64,000 nt of DNA from positions 1-64,000 of the forward strand of contig NZ_CP086138.1 of the NCBI RefSeq assembly GCF_017565645.3, written 5' to 3'. Position numbers and translations under genes: made by a program. Source of the DNA: Bradyrhizobium barranii subsp. barranii (GTDB taxonomy: Bacteria; Pseudomonadota; Alphaproteobacteria; Rhizobiales; Xanthobacteraceae). Positions 9,207-17,957 of the stretch are shown one piece after another. How positions within the stretch are numbered: position 1 is the first letter of the stretch; every line of letters begins with the position of its first letter. Below the pieces are notes generated by a model. That model saw only the letters and a list, made by a program, of their open reading frames with translations, did no database searches and was not told where the DNA came from.

Positions 9207-10606
9207 GCCGTCCGCACCAAGTCCGTGGCTCCGTGGGCCTCTCGTACCGTTTACGGTCGATCAGGAGTTCGCGCCAGCTCTGCGCGCTCTCGCGCACGCC
9301 GACCTGGAAGCCGATCAGCTCCTTCTTGCCTTCCGGCGTGGTGCCAATCAGCACCAGCATGCATTCGCTGTGATCTTCCATGCGGGCCTGCAGGTACACG
9401 CCATCGGCCCAGATGTAGACATAGCGACGCGCCGACAGATCGCGTCTCTGCCAGCGTTCGTACTCGACCTGCCAATCGGCCTTCAGGCCGGCGATCACCG
9501 AAGGCGACAGGTTCGGCGCATCCTTGCCGAGCAGCGCCGAGAGCGCCTCCTGGAAGTCGCCGGTCGAGATGCCGCGCAAATAGAGGACCGGGATCAAGGC
9601 ATCCAGGCTCTTCGTCCGCCGCGCCCATAGCGGCAGGATTGCCGAACTGAAGCGGAGGCGGTCGCCTGGCCCGCTCGCTCCGCGGTCGCGGACCTTGGGA
9701 CGAGCGACCTCCACCGGACCGATGCCGGTCGCAATCTCGCGCACCGGACCGTGCCCATGTCGGACCAGGCGCGCTCGACCGTCGGGCAGCGTCAGATTGG
9801 CCGTGCTGGCCAGAAACGCGCCAACCTCGATCTCGATCGCCCTGGCAAGCAGGTCCCGCGCGCCGGCGCGAACGATATCGGTCAGTGGATCATCAACCGC
9901 GGACGGCTGACGGAAAGCAAGAACATTGGTAGTCTCGGTCATGGCGTATCGCTCTCCTCGAGAGGTTCTGGCAGGCTCGTCACCCGCCTCGATACGCCGC
10001 CTTCCTCACACCGTCATCACCCAGATTCCGCCATAGCTCTACGAACGCTGGCAGAGACGCGATCTGTCGGCGCGTCGCTATGTCTACATCTGGGCCGATG
10101 GCGTGTACCTGCCTCGGCTCGCGCGAATCGGAGCTCGCCGGGGCCCCGTTAATTCAACAGAGCGTACGAGCTGCCGCGCCATGCTGACTTGCCTCCGTTC
10201 ACCTGGGCGCGACGGAGGATTCGACGAATGCGGGCAATTGCGATTGGTGCCAACGAGCACGGTGGATTGGGGTCTCTGGTCGATGAGATGCACAAGCTGC
10301 GCGCCCGGGTGTTCGCCGGCCGACTCGGTTGGCAGGTAAAGATCGAGTACGGCCGCGAGCGCGACGAATACGACGCGCTCGACCCGACCTACATCCTGGC
10401 CCTGACAGACCTTGGCGACGTCGCAGGCTGTGCCCGCCTGCTTCCGACCACGGGCCCAACCATGCTGTCTTGGACCTTCCCGCAACTGCTCCCGGGCGGC
10501 CGGCTACGGGGTAAATCGATAGCGGTACGACGACCCCACCTCGTTTAGGTGGACGGGATGAGCGAGACTCGCGCGTGGATTTGACAACGCGAGGGACGCT
10601 CGTTCC

Positions 10607-11029
10607 ATGCATCAAGACAGACATCAAGACGGGCATGATGCCGCCTCCTATCAGCGGATCGAGGTGATCACAGGGGAGAGGCGACGGCGCAGTTGGAGCG
10701 ATGCGGAGAAGGCGCGGATCGTGGCCGAGAGTGCCGATCCGGAGACGAGCATTTCCGAGGTGGCTCGACGCAACGGGGTGAACCGGGGACTGCTCAGTGT
10801 GTGGCGGCGCCAGGCGCGGCTCGCGTCGAGCGAAGCGCCGCAGTTCGTGCAAGTCAGGCTCGAGGCCGCCGTCGAGGCGCAGCCGAACGCGATCGATAAG
10901 GCGCATGTTCTGACGGATCCGGCCGAGCGGATCGAGGTGATGATCGCGGGCGCGACGGTGCGCGTGCCCGTCGGCGTCGACGCCGCGACGCTGGAGCGCG
11001 TGCTGGCGGCGGTGAGATCGACGCGATGA
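10607..11029 (+). CDS. tnpA: IS66 TnpA accessory protein (copy B)
   Basis: 140 residues, identical to the copy A protein, with the transposase-8 helix-turn-helix. It overlaps tnpB by 4 bp. Because the element lies in the sense orientation within the AHL synthase gene, transcripts from that gene's promoter could read into it. Confidence 0.9.
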   Translation: MHQDRHQDGHDAASYQRIEVITGERRRRSWSDAEKARIVAESADPETSISEVARRNGVNRGLLSVWRRQARLASSEAPQFVQVRLEAAVEAQPNAIDKAHVLTDPAERIEVMIAGATVRVPVGVDAATLERVLAAVRSTR

Positions 11030-11382
11030 TCTCTTTCGGTCCAATGGTCCGTGTGTTCGTCGCGACGCAGCCGATTGACTTTCGTAAAGGCGTTCATGGC
11101 CTTGTCGCGCTGGTAGCGGAGGGATTAGGCGGCAAGCCCTACAGCGGTGACGTTTATGTCTTCCGATCGAAGCGATCGGATCGTTTGAAGCTACTGGTTT
11201 TTGACGGCTCGGGAATGGTTCTAGCGACGAAGTGGCTGGAGAATGGGGGCTTTGCCTGGCCACCTGTTCGCGAGGGTACGATGCCGGTGACGGGGGCGCA
11301 ACTGGCGATGCTGATTGAAGGTCTTGCGGAGTGGTCGCGTGTGGTCCCGAAGGTGACGAAGCGGCCGACGAAGGTTGCCTGA
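11026..11382 (+). CDS. tnpB: IS66 TnpB accessory protein (copy B)
   Basis: 118 residues, identical to copy A. IS66 Orf2 motif FRSKRSDRLKLLVFDGSG present; intact. Confidence 0.93.
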   Translation: MISFGPMVRVFVATQPIDFRKGVHGLVALVAEGLGGKPYSGDVYVFRSKRSDRLKLLVFDGSGMVLATKWLENGGFAWPPVREGTMPVTGAQLAMLIEGLAEWSRVVPKVTKRPTKVA

Positions 11383-11432
11383 AGCGTCTTGTTTTGCTGG
11401 CGATTGCGAGTGCGTTCGTGTAGCTCTGCGAT

Positions 11433-12983
11433 ATGGCGCTTCGCCCCGAAGATCTCCCCTCTGACCCTGCGGCTCTTGCCGAGATGGTGCTGGCTTTCGA
11501 AGGCGAGAACGATGATCTGCGCGCAGAGATCGCCACGTTGAAGAGCCTGATCTTCGGCGCACGATCGGAGCGCGCGGCGATCGTCTGCGCCGAACAGATC
11601 GCGTTTGATCTGGAACGGACCGCCGGCTCACAGCTCCCGGCCAATGACGACAAACCGGACGCGCCGCGGCCGGAGCGGCGCAAAGCGAAGCGCAACATCG
11701 GCGCGCTGCCGGCGCATCTGCCTCGGGTCGAGCGGGTGATCGAGCCGGCGTCCACGCTGTGCCCGTGCTGCACGGGTCAGATGCATCGGATCGGCGAGGA
11801 GAGCAGCGAAGCGCTCGATCGGGTTCCCGCGTGGCTGCGTGTGCTCCGCACGATCCGTCCAAAATACGCCTGCCGCTCCTGTGAGGGCCCGATTGTCCAG
11901 GCCCCGGCACCGGCGCGGCTCGTCGAGGGCGGCATGGCAACGACGGCGCTGATCGCGCATATCGCCGCGGCCAAATATGCCTGGCAATCGACGCTCTATC
12001 GCCAGACGCAGATCCTGGCGGGTCAGGGTGTCGTCGTCGACCGTCAGACGCTGGCGCGCTGGATGGGGAGCGCGGCGTGGCTGGTCAGGGGCCTCTACGA
12101 TCTGCAACTGAAGACTATGCACGGCTTCGAGCGGCTGTTCTGCGACGAGACGCCGATGCCAGTGCTCGATCCGGGACGCGGCCGCACGAGGATCTGCCAG
12201 TTCTGGGCGCACGCGACGGACGATCGGGCGTGGAAGGGGCCGGCGCCGCCGGCGGTCGCCTACGTGTTCGCAGGTGGTCGCGGCAAAAAGGAGATCGTGG
12301 CGCAGTTAGCCGGCTTCGAAGGCGTGCTGCAAGTCGACGGCTATGCCGCCTACGCCTCGCTGGCGGGCGATGCGATGATGTCGGGCCAGATCCAGCTGGC
12401 GTATTGTCTCGTTCACGCGCGCCGCAACTTCGTGAGGGTGCACAAGACGACGAACTCACCCTTCGCCGCGGAGGTCATCGAGCGCATTGCGGCCGTCTAC
12501 GCGATCGAGGAGAGGATCCGCGGTCTCGATGCTGGGGAACGCCGCGCGACGCGACAGGCCGAGACGAAGCCGCTGATGGAGGCGTTGAGGGCCCGTCTGA
12601 TCGCGGTGAAGGACGGGATCTCCCGCCGCTCGACGCTCATCAAGGCGATCGACTACATGCTCGAACGCTGGCAGGGCCTGACGACGTTCCTGGATGACGG
12701 GCGGCTCGAGCCGGACACCAACACGGTCGAACGATCGATCAGGCCAATTGCGATCGGAAAAAAGAACTCGTTGTTCAGTGGTGACGAAGGCGGGGGCGAG
12801 ACCTGGGCGATACTCGCTTCGCTTCTTAACACAGCGAAATTGAATGGCCTCGACCCCGAGGCGTATCTCGTCGACGTTCTCGATCGCATGGTGAGCGGCG
12901 CCACGAAGACCAACCAGCTTCACGAACTTCTGGCCTGGAACTGGAAGGCCGCACGCGAAGCCGAAAAGCGGGCCGTGGCATGA
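11433..12983 (+). CDS. tnpC: IS66 TnpC transposase (copy B)
   Basis: 516 residues, identical to copy A, with the zinc cluster (CPCCTGQM) and the DDE core (CDETPMPVLDPG, VDGYAAYASL, TVERSIRPIAIGKKN). Intact and overlapping the UPF0149 passenger gene by ATGA. Confidence 0.95.
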   Translation: MALRPEDLPSDPAALAEMVLAFEGENDDLRAEIATLKSLIFGARSERAAIVCAEQIAFDLERTAGSQLPANDDKPDAPRPERRKAKRNIGALPAHLPRVERVIEPASTLCPCCTGQMHRIGEESSEALDRVPAWLRVLRTIRPKYACRSCEGPIVQAPAPARLVEGGMATTALIAHIAAAKYAWQSTLYRQTQILAGQGVVVDRQTLARWMGSAAWLVRGLYDLQLKTMHGFERLFCDETPMPVLDPGRGRTRICQFWAHATDDRAWKGPAPPAVAYVFAGGRGKKEIVAQLAGFEGVLQVDGYAAYASLAGDAMMSGQIQLAYCLVHARRNFVRVHKTTNSPFAAEVIERIAAVYAIEERIRGLDAGERRATRQAETKPLMEALRARLIAVKDGISRRSTLIKAIDYMLERWQGLTTFLDDGRLEPDTNTVERSIRPIAIGKKNSLFSGDEGGGETWAILASLLNTAKLNGLDPEAYLVDVLDRMVSGATKTNQLHELLAWNWKAAREAEKRAVA

Positions 12984-13630
12984 CGAAGCCGAAGCAAGGG
13001 CGGGGAACGCGAAAAGCACGCAAGACGACGATGGCGGACTATGCCATGTCGTTCGAACGGCTCGGGCAATGGATCAGCAAGCGCGCCAGGTCGCCGACGC
13101 TTCGGCATCCGCGGGCGACGTCGCTCTCCATGCTCGATGGCGCGGTGGCCGCGGTCGTCGCCGGGCCGGTCTCGATGGCGTCCGAGGAATGGGTGTGCCC
13201 GCTCCTCGGCGTAGATCCCGACGCCTTCAATCACGACACCGAGGAGTTCTCGGCAATCGCCGCCACGCTGATGCGCCACAACGCTATCAGCGAGACGCTG
13301 TCGACGAGACCGGAGAGCTTCGAGCCGCTGTTCGTGCGATCACCGGACGGCGAAGTCGACCCGCAGCCCTGGTGCATGGGCTTCTACGCCGTCATGAAGC
13401 TTCGGCTTCTCGTCTGGTCGCGGCTTCTCCCCCCGAATGGAACCGAACACCTTATGCTGCGGCCGATCTTGGTCCATTGCATCGACGACGCCGGTCGACC
13501 CTTGCTACCCCCGGCCCGGCGCACGCTGGGAACGCAGCCCATCATCCAAAACGCCTGGCGCAACATTCCAGCAACCGTCGAGGCCCTCCGGCAGTTCTGG
13601 ATGCCTATACGCTTCAAGCGCGGTGCGTAG
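12980..13630 (+). CDS. UPF0149/YecA-like passenger protein in IS66 (copy B)
   Basis: 216 residues, identical to the copy A passenger. Two identical copies in transposed elements mean the gene moves with the IS and is not a chance neighbour. Confidence 0.75.
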   Translation: MTKPKQGRGTRKARKTTMADYAMSFERLGQWISKRARSPTLRHPRATSLSMLDGAVAAVVAGPVSMASEEWVCPLLGVDPDAFNHDTEEFSAIAATLMRHNAISETLSTRPESFEPLFVRSPDGEVDPQPWCMGFYAVMKLRLLVWSRLLPPNGTEHLMLRPILVHCIDDAGRPLLPPARRTLGTQPIIQNAWRNIPATVEALRQFWMPIRFKRGA

Positions 13631-13885
13631 GCCGTCCGCACCAAGTCCGTGGCTCCGTGGGCCTCTCGTACCGTTTACGGTAAATCGACCATGGTCGAGA
13701 GTTCTCGCTTTTGCGTCGACACGCGAGGCGAGGGGAGGGGAGGGGAGGGAAGACCGGTTCCTACACGAGGCCACGCTGACGATGTTCGCGGGGATGATCG
13801 AGTGGTCGATGTCGAACGGGTTCGACGAAATCGCCACGGCAACGGACGTGCGCTTCGAACGCATCCTGCAACGGGCGGGCTGGCC

Positions 13886-15776
13886 GATTGCCTTCGGCTT
13901 TTCACCGCCTGACGACCCGTACTTTGCAACGCGCTTGAGGGATAGGTTGGGCGAACGGGGGGCGGACGCCCCGCCGGTCAAGGACTGAGCGGCAGCAGCG
14001 CGCCGGGCAAGCCGCGGATCAGGTCGGCTTCGGGACATGCCGCGGCGAACGCAAGGCGAATGCGGCTCGTGGTCTCGACCACACGGGCAGCGAGTTTCAA
14101 GAGACGAAGACGCAGCGTCGCGAACTCGGCAGTGGCCAATTCCCGGGCTTTGGGAATGGCGTCGCGCACGGTCAGCATCAGCCAATAAGCGGCCGTATGG
14201 AGCACGAGACGGACCTGGTTGGCGAGCGCCGAACGGCAGCTGGTGCGGTCGGAGGCGAGCTGTGTCTTATGCAGCTTGATCAGATTCTCTGCTTGGCCGC
14301 GCGCGCAATACAGGCTGTCGTAGATCCACTCGGCCGAGCCGACATCGAGGCTGGTGACGACGAAACGGATGTCGAGGCCGAGCATCGTCGCCTCAATACG
14401 GGCGACGGTGCGCCGTTCGCGATCCCAGGACTTTGCCTTGTGGCGGGTCTCGGTATAGCCACGCAGAACCGGCAGGTTCTCGATGGCGCGTCGGGTGCGG
14501 ATGTCGTCGGCGACCTCGTCGACTTTTCTGGCGAGAGGCTTGGTGCCGGACAGACCCAAGATGTAGTCGATGCCGTTGGTCTCGCACCACGCCATTGCCT
14601 CCGGCCGGGCATAGTGCCCGTCGCCACGGAACGTAATTTGCGTGTTGTGCCATCGCGTGCGGATATGCCGTACCAGGCGGCGCAGATGGGCACGCACCTC
14701 GACGCCGCCCGGCGTCTTGCCGGGCCGCAGCACGACGGCCACGGGCCGGCTCTTCTCCGTGTCGTAGACGTGGATCGGCAGAAAGCAGCGTTCATCATAA
14801 TGAGCGTTGAACAGCGAGAGCTGCTGATGGCCGTGGACGACGTCGCAGGTATCATCGATGTCGAGCGTGACGGATGCCGGCTCGTGGGGGTAGCTATCCA
14901 TCCATGCGTCGACCAAAATGTAGGTCAGTCGGATCACGTCGCGCAGGCGCGGAGCAACTCCAGCCGCGACAGCGTCGGTTGGGAACACAGATCGCGGCCC
15001 GTGTCCGGCAGCCGTCCGCAGGCCAGCTTGAATGCGGGATCGGACCGCAGATGATCGAGGTCGTCGGCGTCCTCGTAGCCGCAGCAGATCGCGAACATGC
15101 GCGCGCGGAACATATCGACCAGGCTGTGCACGACCCGCGTCGGATCGCGCCGATCCGGGAACACCCGGGCCAAATTGTCGGCCAAACCGAGACGCCGCTC
15201 GGCCATCGCCAGAAGCATCACGCCCCCGTTCGAGGTTAGGCGCCCACCATCGAAGGCAGCTGTGACTTTCTTGGCGTGAACGGCTGGAAACGAGAAGGGC
15301 GGAATCGTATCGTCGGTCATGGCGGGCGTGGCGTTCGCGGTTGGAGGTGATGGGGTTGGCTTCGCAACCGAATCCTACGCCGCATCAGCGCTTTACCCCT
15401 CAGGCGCACTCTTACGAATAAGACGGGTTAAGTTGAAGAAAGATTGAGTGACTCCCGATCATTTCTGTGCCGAAACGTGGAGTCGCGGTCGTGCCGCGTC
15501 CAAAGAAACCGGCGCGAGCGGCCTATTAGACGCGGTAGGTGATCAGCCTCCGAAACGAGACTATCAAGCATGAAGAGATCGAGCGCGAGGCAGAGGTTTT
15601 ATTTGTGTTGAATTCTTGCTTCTCGATAGTGGTCTGAAATCGTATCATCGGTCATGGCGGGCGTGGCGTTCGCGGTTGAGGTGATGGGGTTGGCTTCACA
15701 ACCGAATCCTACGCCGCATCAGCGCTTTACACCACGCTCGCCAGCCTCTCAGGCGCCCTCTCGCGAATAAGACGGG
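13886..15776 (-). mobile_element. IS1380-type compound unit, copy 1, one end lost
   Basis: Homologous to the complete 1966-bp units at 36950-38915 and 45134-47099. The right side is complete: inner terminal repeat ending 15427 (complement of CCCGTCTTATTCGTAAGAG), a 215-bp spacer, then a second, outer terminal repeat ending at 15776 (complement of CCCGTCTTATTCGCGAGAG) followed by CTAG. The opposite end is missing: element sequence starts at ATTGCCTTCGG directly after AHL synthase codons, so a deletion removed both the IS end and the synthase 3' end. Confidence 0.88.
13978..15320 (-). pseudogene. IS1380 transposase, frameshifted (copy 1)
   Basis: DDE transposase of the IS1380 family, 447 residues in the intact copies. 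Here the N-terminal 117 codons (from MTDDTIPPFSFPAVHAKK at 15320) and the rest (RLRDVIRLTYILVDAW to 13978) are in different frames. Comparison with the intact copy shows a one-base loss at about 14955 in the codons for LENAPRL. Otherwise nearly identical, including VTLDIDDTCDVVHG and FRGDGHYARPEA. Confidence 0.9.
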
Positions 15777-16242
15777 CTAGATCCAATTGGGTCATTACGA
15801 ACGCAGCGACGACTGGCAAAGCGATCAAGTTGAAAGGCCGATCGAGCTGACGATCGGCGCCATCGAGTAAGATCGACGCCACCGTCCACGAAAAATAGCC
15901 AGCCCCGAACCACAACGGTCCGATGATGAGTGGAACGCGGCCGATATGAGGTAGATCCGCACCGACCTCGAAATGATAGCTGCCGAATGGAAAGCCCGTA
16001 GCGGTGCCGAGGTTTTCCATCGTAAAGGCAATTGCGCTGCACATAGCGAACAGGATTGAGGCACGGCGTGGACCATAGGCAAGAGCGGCGTGGATCAGCG
16101 CGCAGGCAATGAAGATTGCCCAGAGCGCTCGCGCGAGCGGAGTCGGATTCCAGAAAAAGCCGATTGCGGCTGCAAGAATGCCGGCAAAAAAGCCAAAGTA
16201 CAATCTTCTGCCAAGTCCAGAGCCTGTTGCAAGAACTGTCAT
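15727..16242 (-). pseudogene. Carotenoid-biosynthesis-family membrane protein, 3'-truncated
   Basis: Reads from ATG at 16242 (MTVLATGSGLGRRL) toward 15777. It has several membrane segments (LYFGFFAGILAAAIGFF, LWAIFIACALIHAALAYG, VASILLDG) and the block MENLGTATGFPFGSYHFEVG...PLIIGPLWFGAGYFSW, characteristic of the CruF/DUF422 carotenoid biosynthesis family. The native C-terminus is cut at the CTAG next to the IS1380 end (15777-15780); the last 14 residues (IRERAPERLASVV) come from the IS. An upstream ATG at 16350 is open but adds atypical soluble sequence. Confidence 0.75.
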
Positions 16243-16794
16243 GTCGCATTGTGTTTGCCCCGTCGGTAACGCTGTGCTCGGCCTAATCCCGAAATAACTG
16301 CCGTCGTCGCCCATTGGGCACCCAGTCGAAATTATTTCGGCGGGCATCAAAGCATAGCGGCGGATGTTGGCCAGCGCGATCTGGGTGCATCGGACTTACG
16401 TGCCGCCCGGCTTGGGTCATTTTCGATCCAGTGCCCAAAGCCGCGGTGCCGAGGTCGAGATAGACGCATTGTGTTTGGCCGGACGCCCGTGATTCAAGCT
16501 GATGCCGCTCCTCGTTTCGCCAACCGCAAAACAAGGAATCCGCCATCAGCCCATAGGTTCCAACCGCGCCTACATCAACTCGGAATTCACGCAGCTCCAA
16601 GGGTTGATGCAGGTTTCATAGAATCGATCGTCTAACAGGAAGTATGTGTATGGCTTCGCCGGGTTGATTTCCGTCACCTGGCGATTCTGGTAGTTGACCA
16701 GCGCAGCGTTCTCTGGGCCGAATCGCGGTCAAACCCACCTTTTTGCCAGTCGCGAGGCCTCTAAGCGCGACTGCGAGGAAGCAGAGCTAAAGCC
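16243..16794. other. Gene-free stretch with a possible C-terminal gene fragment
   Basis: No complete gene is seen. On the minus strand at about 16575-16730 a frame reads FGPENAALVNYQNRQVTEIN..., then KPYTYFLLDDRFYETCINPW to a stop, which looks protein-like but has an in-frame stop just upstream and no start. It may be the tail of a lost gene. I do not recognise it. Confidence 0.3.
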
Positions 16795-17247
16795 ATGTCT
16801 CCTTTAGAAGCAATCAGCCGCTGGCTGGAATCACAAGACTTAGACACGCAACTCGAGGTCGCTGCATACGCGACATTCTTGATCTTTAGGAAGAGTGACG
16901 TTCTGACGCTGGGCGGGTCGGAGGAGCTCGACACTCTTCAGCGTTGGTTGACCGAACCAGAGTTGGATCCAAGGGCCGCCGCAGGTCGTGCTCTGACCTT
17001 CCGGCTCGCCTTCGAGTACTTTGCCGAGGGCAGAATCAGCGGAGTTGGATGGAAACGAACCGAAGAATTAGAGCATAAGAATCTGGAACGAGCTAAGCGC
17101 AACGGAAAGCTCGCGGCTGCACGCAAGGCGCAAAGAAAACTTCAACTGTTGCCATCCCGAAAAGAGCACTGGTATCTTGTTGCGAAATCCTGGAATGGAC
17201 TGGCGGCGACTTATCTAACACGCGAGGCTCTGTCCGTCGTCAGATGA
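16795..17247 (+). CDS. Hypothetical protein, 150 residues
   Basis: A soluble protein of unknown family. The N-terminal half is acidic and helical (ISRWLESQDLDTQLEVAAYA, then TLQRWLTEPELD). The C-terminal half is rich in lysine and arginine (HKNLERAKRNGKLAAARKAQ) and ends near an aromatic stretch (EHWYLVAKSWNGLAATYL). The start has only a weak purine-rich upstream sequence. It sits between the truncated carotenoid-family gene and a broken serine recombinase. I cannot assign a function. Confidence 0.5.
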   Translation: MSPLEAISRWLESQDLDTQLEVAAYATFLIFRKSDVLTLGGSEELDTLQRWLTEPELDPRAAAGRALTFRLAFEYFAEGRISGVGWKRTEELEHKNLERAKRNGKLAAARKAQRKLQLLPSRKEHWYLVAKSWNGLAATYLTREALSVVR

Positions 17248-17248
17248 T

Positions 17249-17866
17249 TTGAGACTGATCAGGCGTTCTGAGAAGAGAGGCTCTGGCTCATCAGGGTTAG
17301 AGTTTAAGCAGCCTGCAGTTGATGCTGTCTTTTTCGACGCCTCTCGCCTAGCCAGGAACGGTCGGGATCGGCATCACCTGCTCGAGCTCTGCGGGCTCGT
17401 AGAGGCTCGGGTCATCGATCTCGACGGCGTCTATAATCCCTGTCGGCCCAATGACCGCTTCTTCTCGGCATGAAGGGCAGCATGAGCGAGTTCGAGCTCG
17501 GTGTCCTACGCGCGCGCATGCTCGACGGCGCCCGTTCGAAGACCCCGGCGAGGCGAACTGCGGATTTCAGTGCCCATCGGCTACATCTGGCATCGGGAGA
17601 TCGGCTTGGGTCTCGATCCAGACGCCAGGGTCCAGGAAGCGACACGGCTGATCTTCAGCCGATTTCGCCAGCTCGGAAGCGCTCGGCAGGCGCACCTCTC
17701 ACTTAAGGCCGAGGGCGTCCATTTTCCGCGTCCGTCGGACGGCAAGAAGATGACGTCCTTTGAGTGGGTGCCGATCCGATATCGCAACGTCATCTCGATC
17801 TTGAAGAACCCGTTCTACGCAGGCGCGTACGCCTACGGTAAGAGCGAGCATCGCCACGCGATATGA
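17249..17866 (+). pseudogene. Large serine recombinase, fragmented
   Basis: Pieces of a site-specific serine recombinase in several frames: FFDASRLARNGRDRHHLLEL (catalytic-domain helix with the conserved DASRLARN), KGSMSEFELGVLRARML, then the recombinase domain GELRISVPIGYIWHREIG... and VISILKNPFYAGAYAYGKSE. These are consecutive parts of one family, so at least two frameshifts broke the gene. The N-terminal serine region and the zinc-ribbon C-terminus are missing. Such enzymes excise or integrate genomic islands. Confidence 0.85.
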
Positions 17867-17957
17867 CAAGCTCGCCCGTAATTTTTTGGCCGCTGTTCAT
17901 CCCGCCGCTCTCGTCGCATATTGGCTCAATTGAGTCTGGACCCTAACACGACTTTGG

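Larger units (their letters stand above)
6094..9254 (+). mobile_element. IS66-family element, copy A (3161 bp)
   Basis: Bounded by imperfect terminal inverted repeats (GATAGCGGTACGA at the left, complement of GTAAACGGTACGA at the right) and an 8-bp target-site duplication GGTCGATC. It contains tnpA, tnpB, tnpC and a fourth UPF0149-type gene, all co-directional with overlapping starts and stops. All open frames look intact, so the element is probably autonomous. A copy with identical predicted proteins and equal length is at 10518-13678. Confidence 0.95.
5505..9942 (-). pseudogene. IS256 transposase split by IS66 (inner copy)
   Basis: Read on the minus strand, the transposase starts at 9942 (MTETTNVLAFRQP), runs to the codons for WRELLID at about 9256, is interrupted by IS66 copy A, and resumes at about 6093 with LRQRGLRIAPQLAIGDGALG to the stop at 5505. 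Joined across the insertion it is a full-length, in-frame mutator-type transposase (DDE residues in YIWADGVYL, IGDGALGFWK and SSNPIESVFATVR). It is inactive only because of the IS66. The C-terminal part is fused in frame with antisense IS66 sequence, which creates a misleadingly long open frame. Confidence 0.92.
5472..10039 (-). mobile_element. Inner IS256-family element interrupted by IS66 copy A
   Basis: Complete IS256 copy on the minus strand. Terminal repeats GAGCTATGGC (5472) and GCCATAGCTC (ending 10039) are flanked by 9-bp duplications TACGAACGC. IS66 copy A (6094-9254) sits inside it, flanked by its own 8-bp duplication GGTCGATC (6086-6093 and 9255-9262). Without the IS66 and one duplication, the IS256 would be about 1.4 kb, normal for the family. 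Confidence 0.93.
4886..10113 (+). mobile_element. Outer IS256-family element, interrupted and 3'-truncated
   Basis: The left end GAGCTATGGC lies at 4886 and the element runs to 5471, where a second IS256 copy on the opposite strand has inserted. It resumes at 10040 (YERWQRRDLSARRYVYIWADG frame) and stops abruptly near 10113 after the codons for GVYL, where unrelated sequence upstream of the AHL synthase begins. The 9-bp repeat TACGAACGC at 5463-5471 and 10040-10048 is the target-site duplication of the inner insertion. Its own right end is missing, so it is a dead remnant. Confidence 0.88.
10518..13678 (+). mobile_element. IS66-family element, copy B (3161 bp)
   Basis: Same terminal repeats, gene order and length as copy A, but a different 8-bp target-site duplication, GGTAAATC (10510-10517 and 13679-13686). 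It was inserted in the sense orientation into the AHL synthase. The four predicted proteins are identical to those of copy A, which indicates recent transposition. Confidence 0.95.
10228..13885 (+). pseudogene. Acyl-homoserine-lactone synthase (LuxI family), interrupted
   Basis: The 5' part (10228-10517) encodes MRAIAIGANEHGG... with LuxI hallmarks: LRARVFAGRLGW, E-YDALDPTYIL, GCARLLPTTGPTML. IS66 copy B interrupts it at about codon 97. After the insertion (13687) the frame continues KSTMVESSRFCVDT, then a GAGGG-rich tract (about 13730-13755) shifts the frame, and the last conserved part appears in another frame (FLHEATLTMFAGMIEWS, ATDVRFERILQRAGWP) before IS1380 sequence begins at 13886. A GGAGG Shine-Dalgarno precedes the ATG. 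The enzyme would make a quorum-sensing autoinducer; here it cannot be functional. I saw no LuxR partner nearby. Confidence 0.93.

Noticed and set aside
13728..13760. GAGGG repeats as a CRISPR-like or phase-variation array
   Set aside because: Only a few imperfect units; it explains a frameshift in the AHL synthase, but there is no evidence of switching and no spacer structure.
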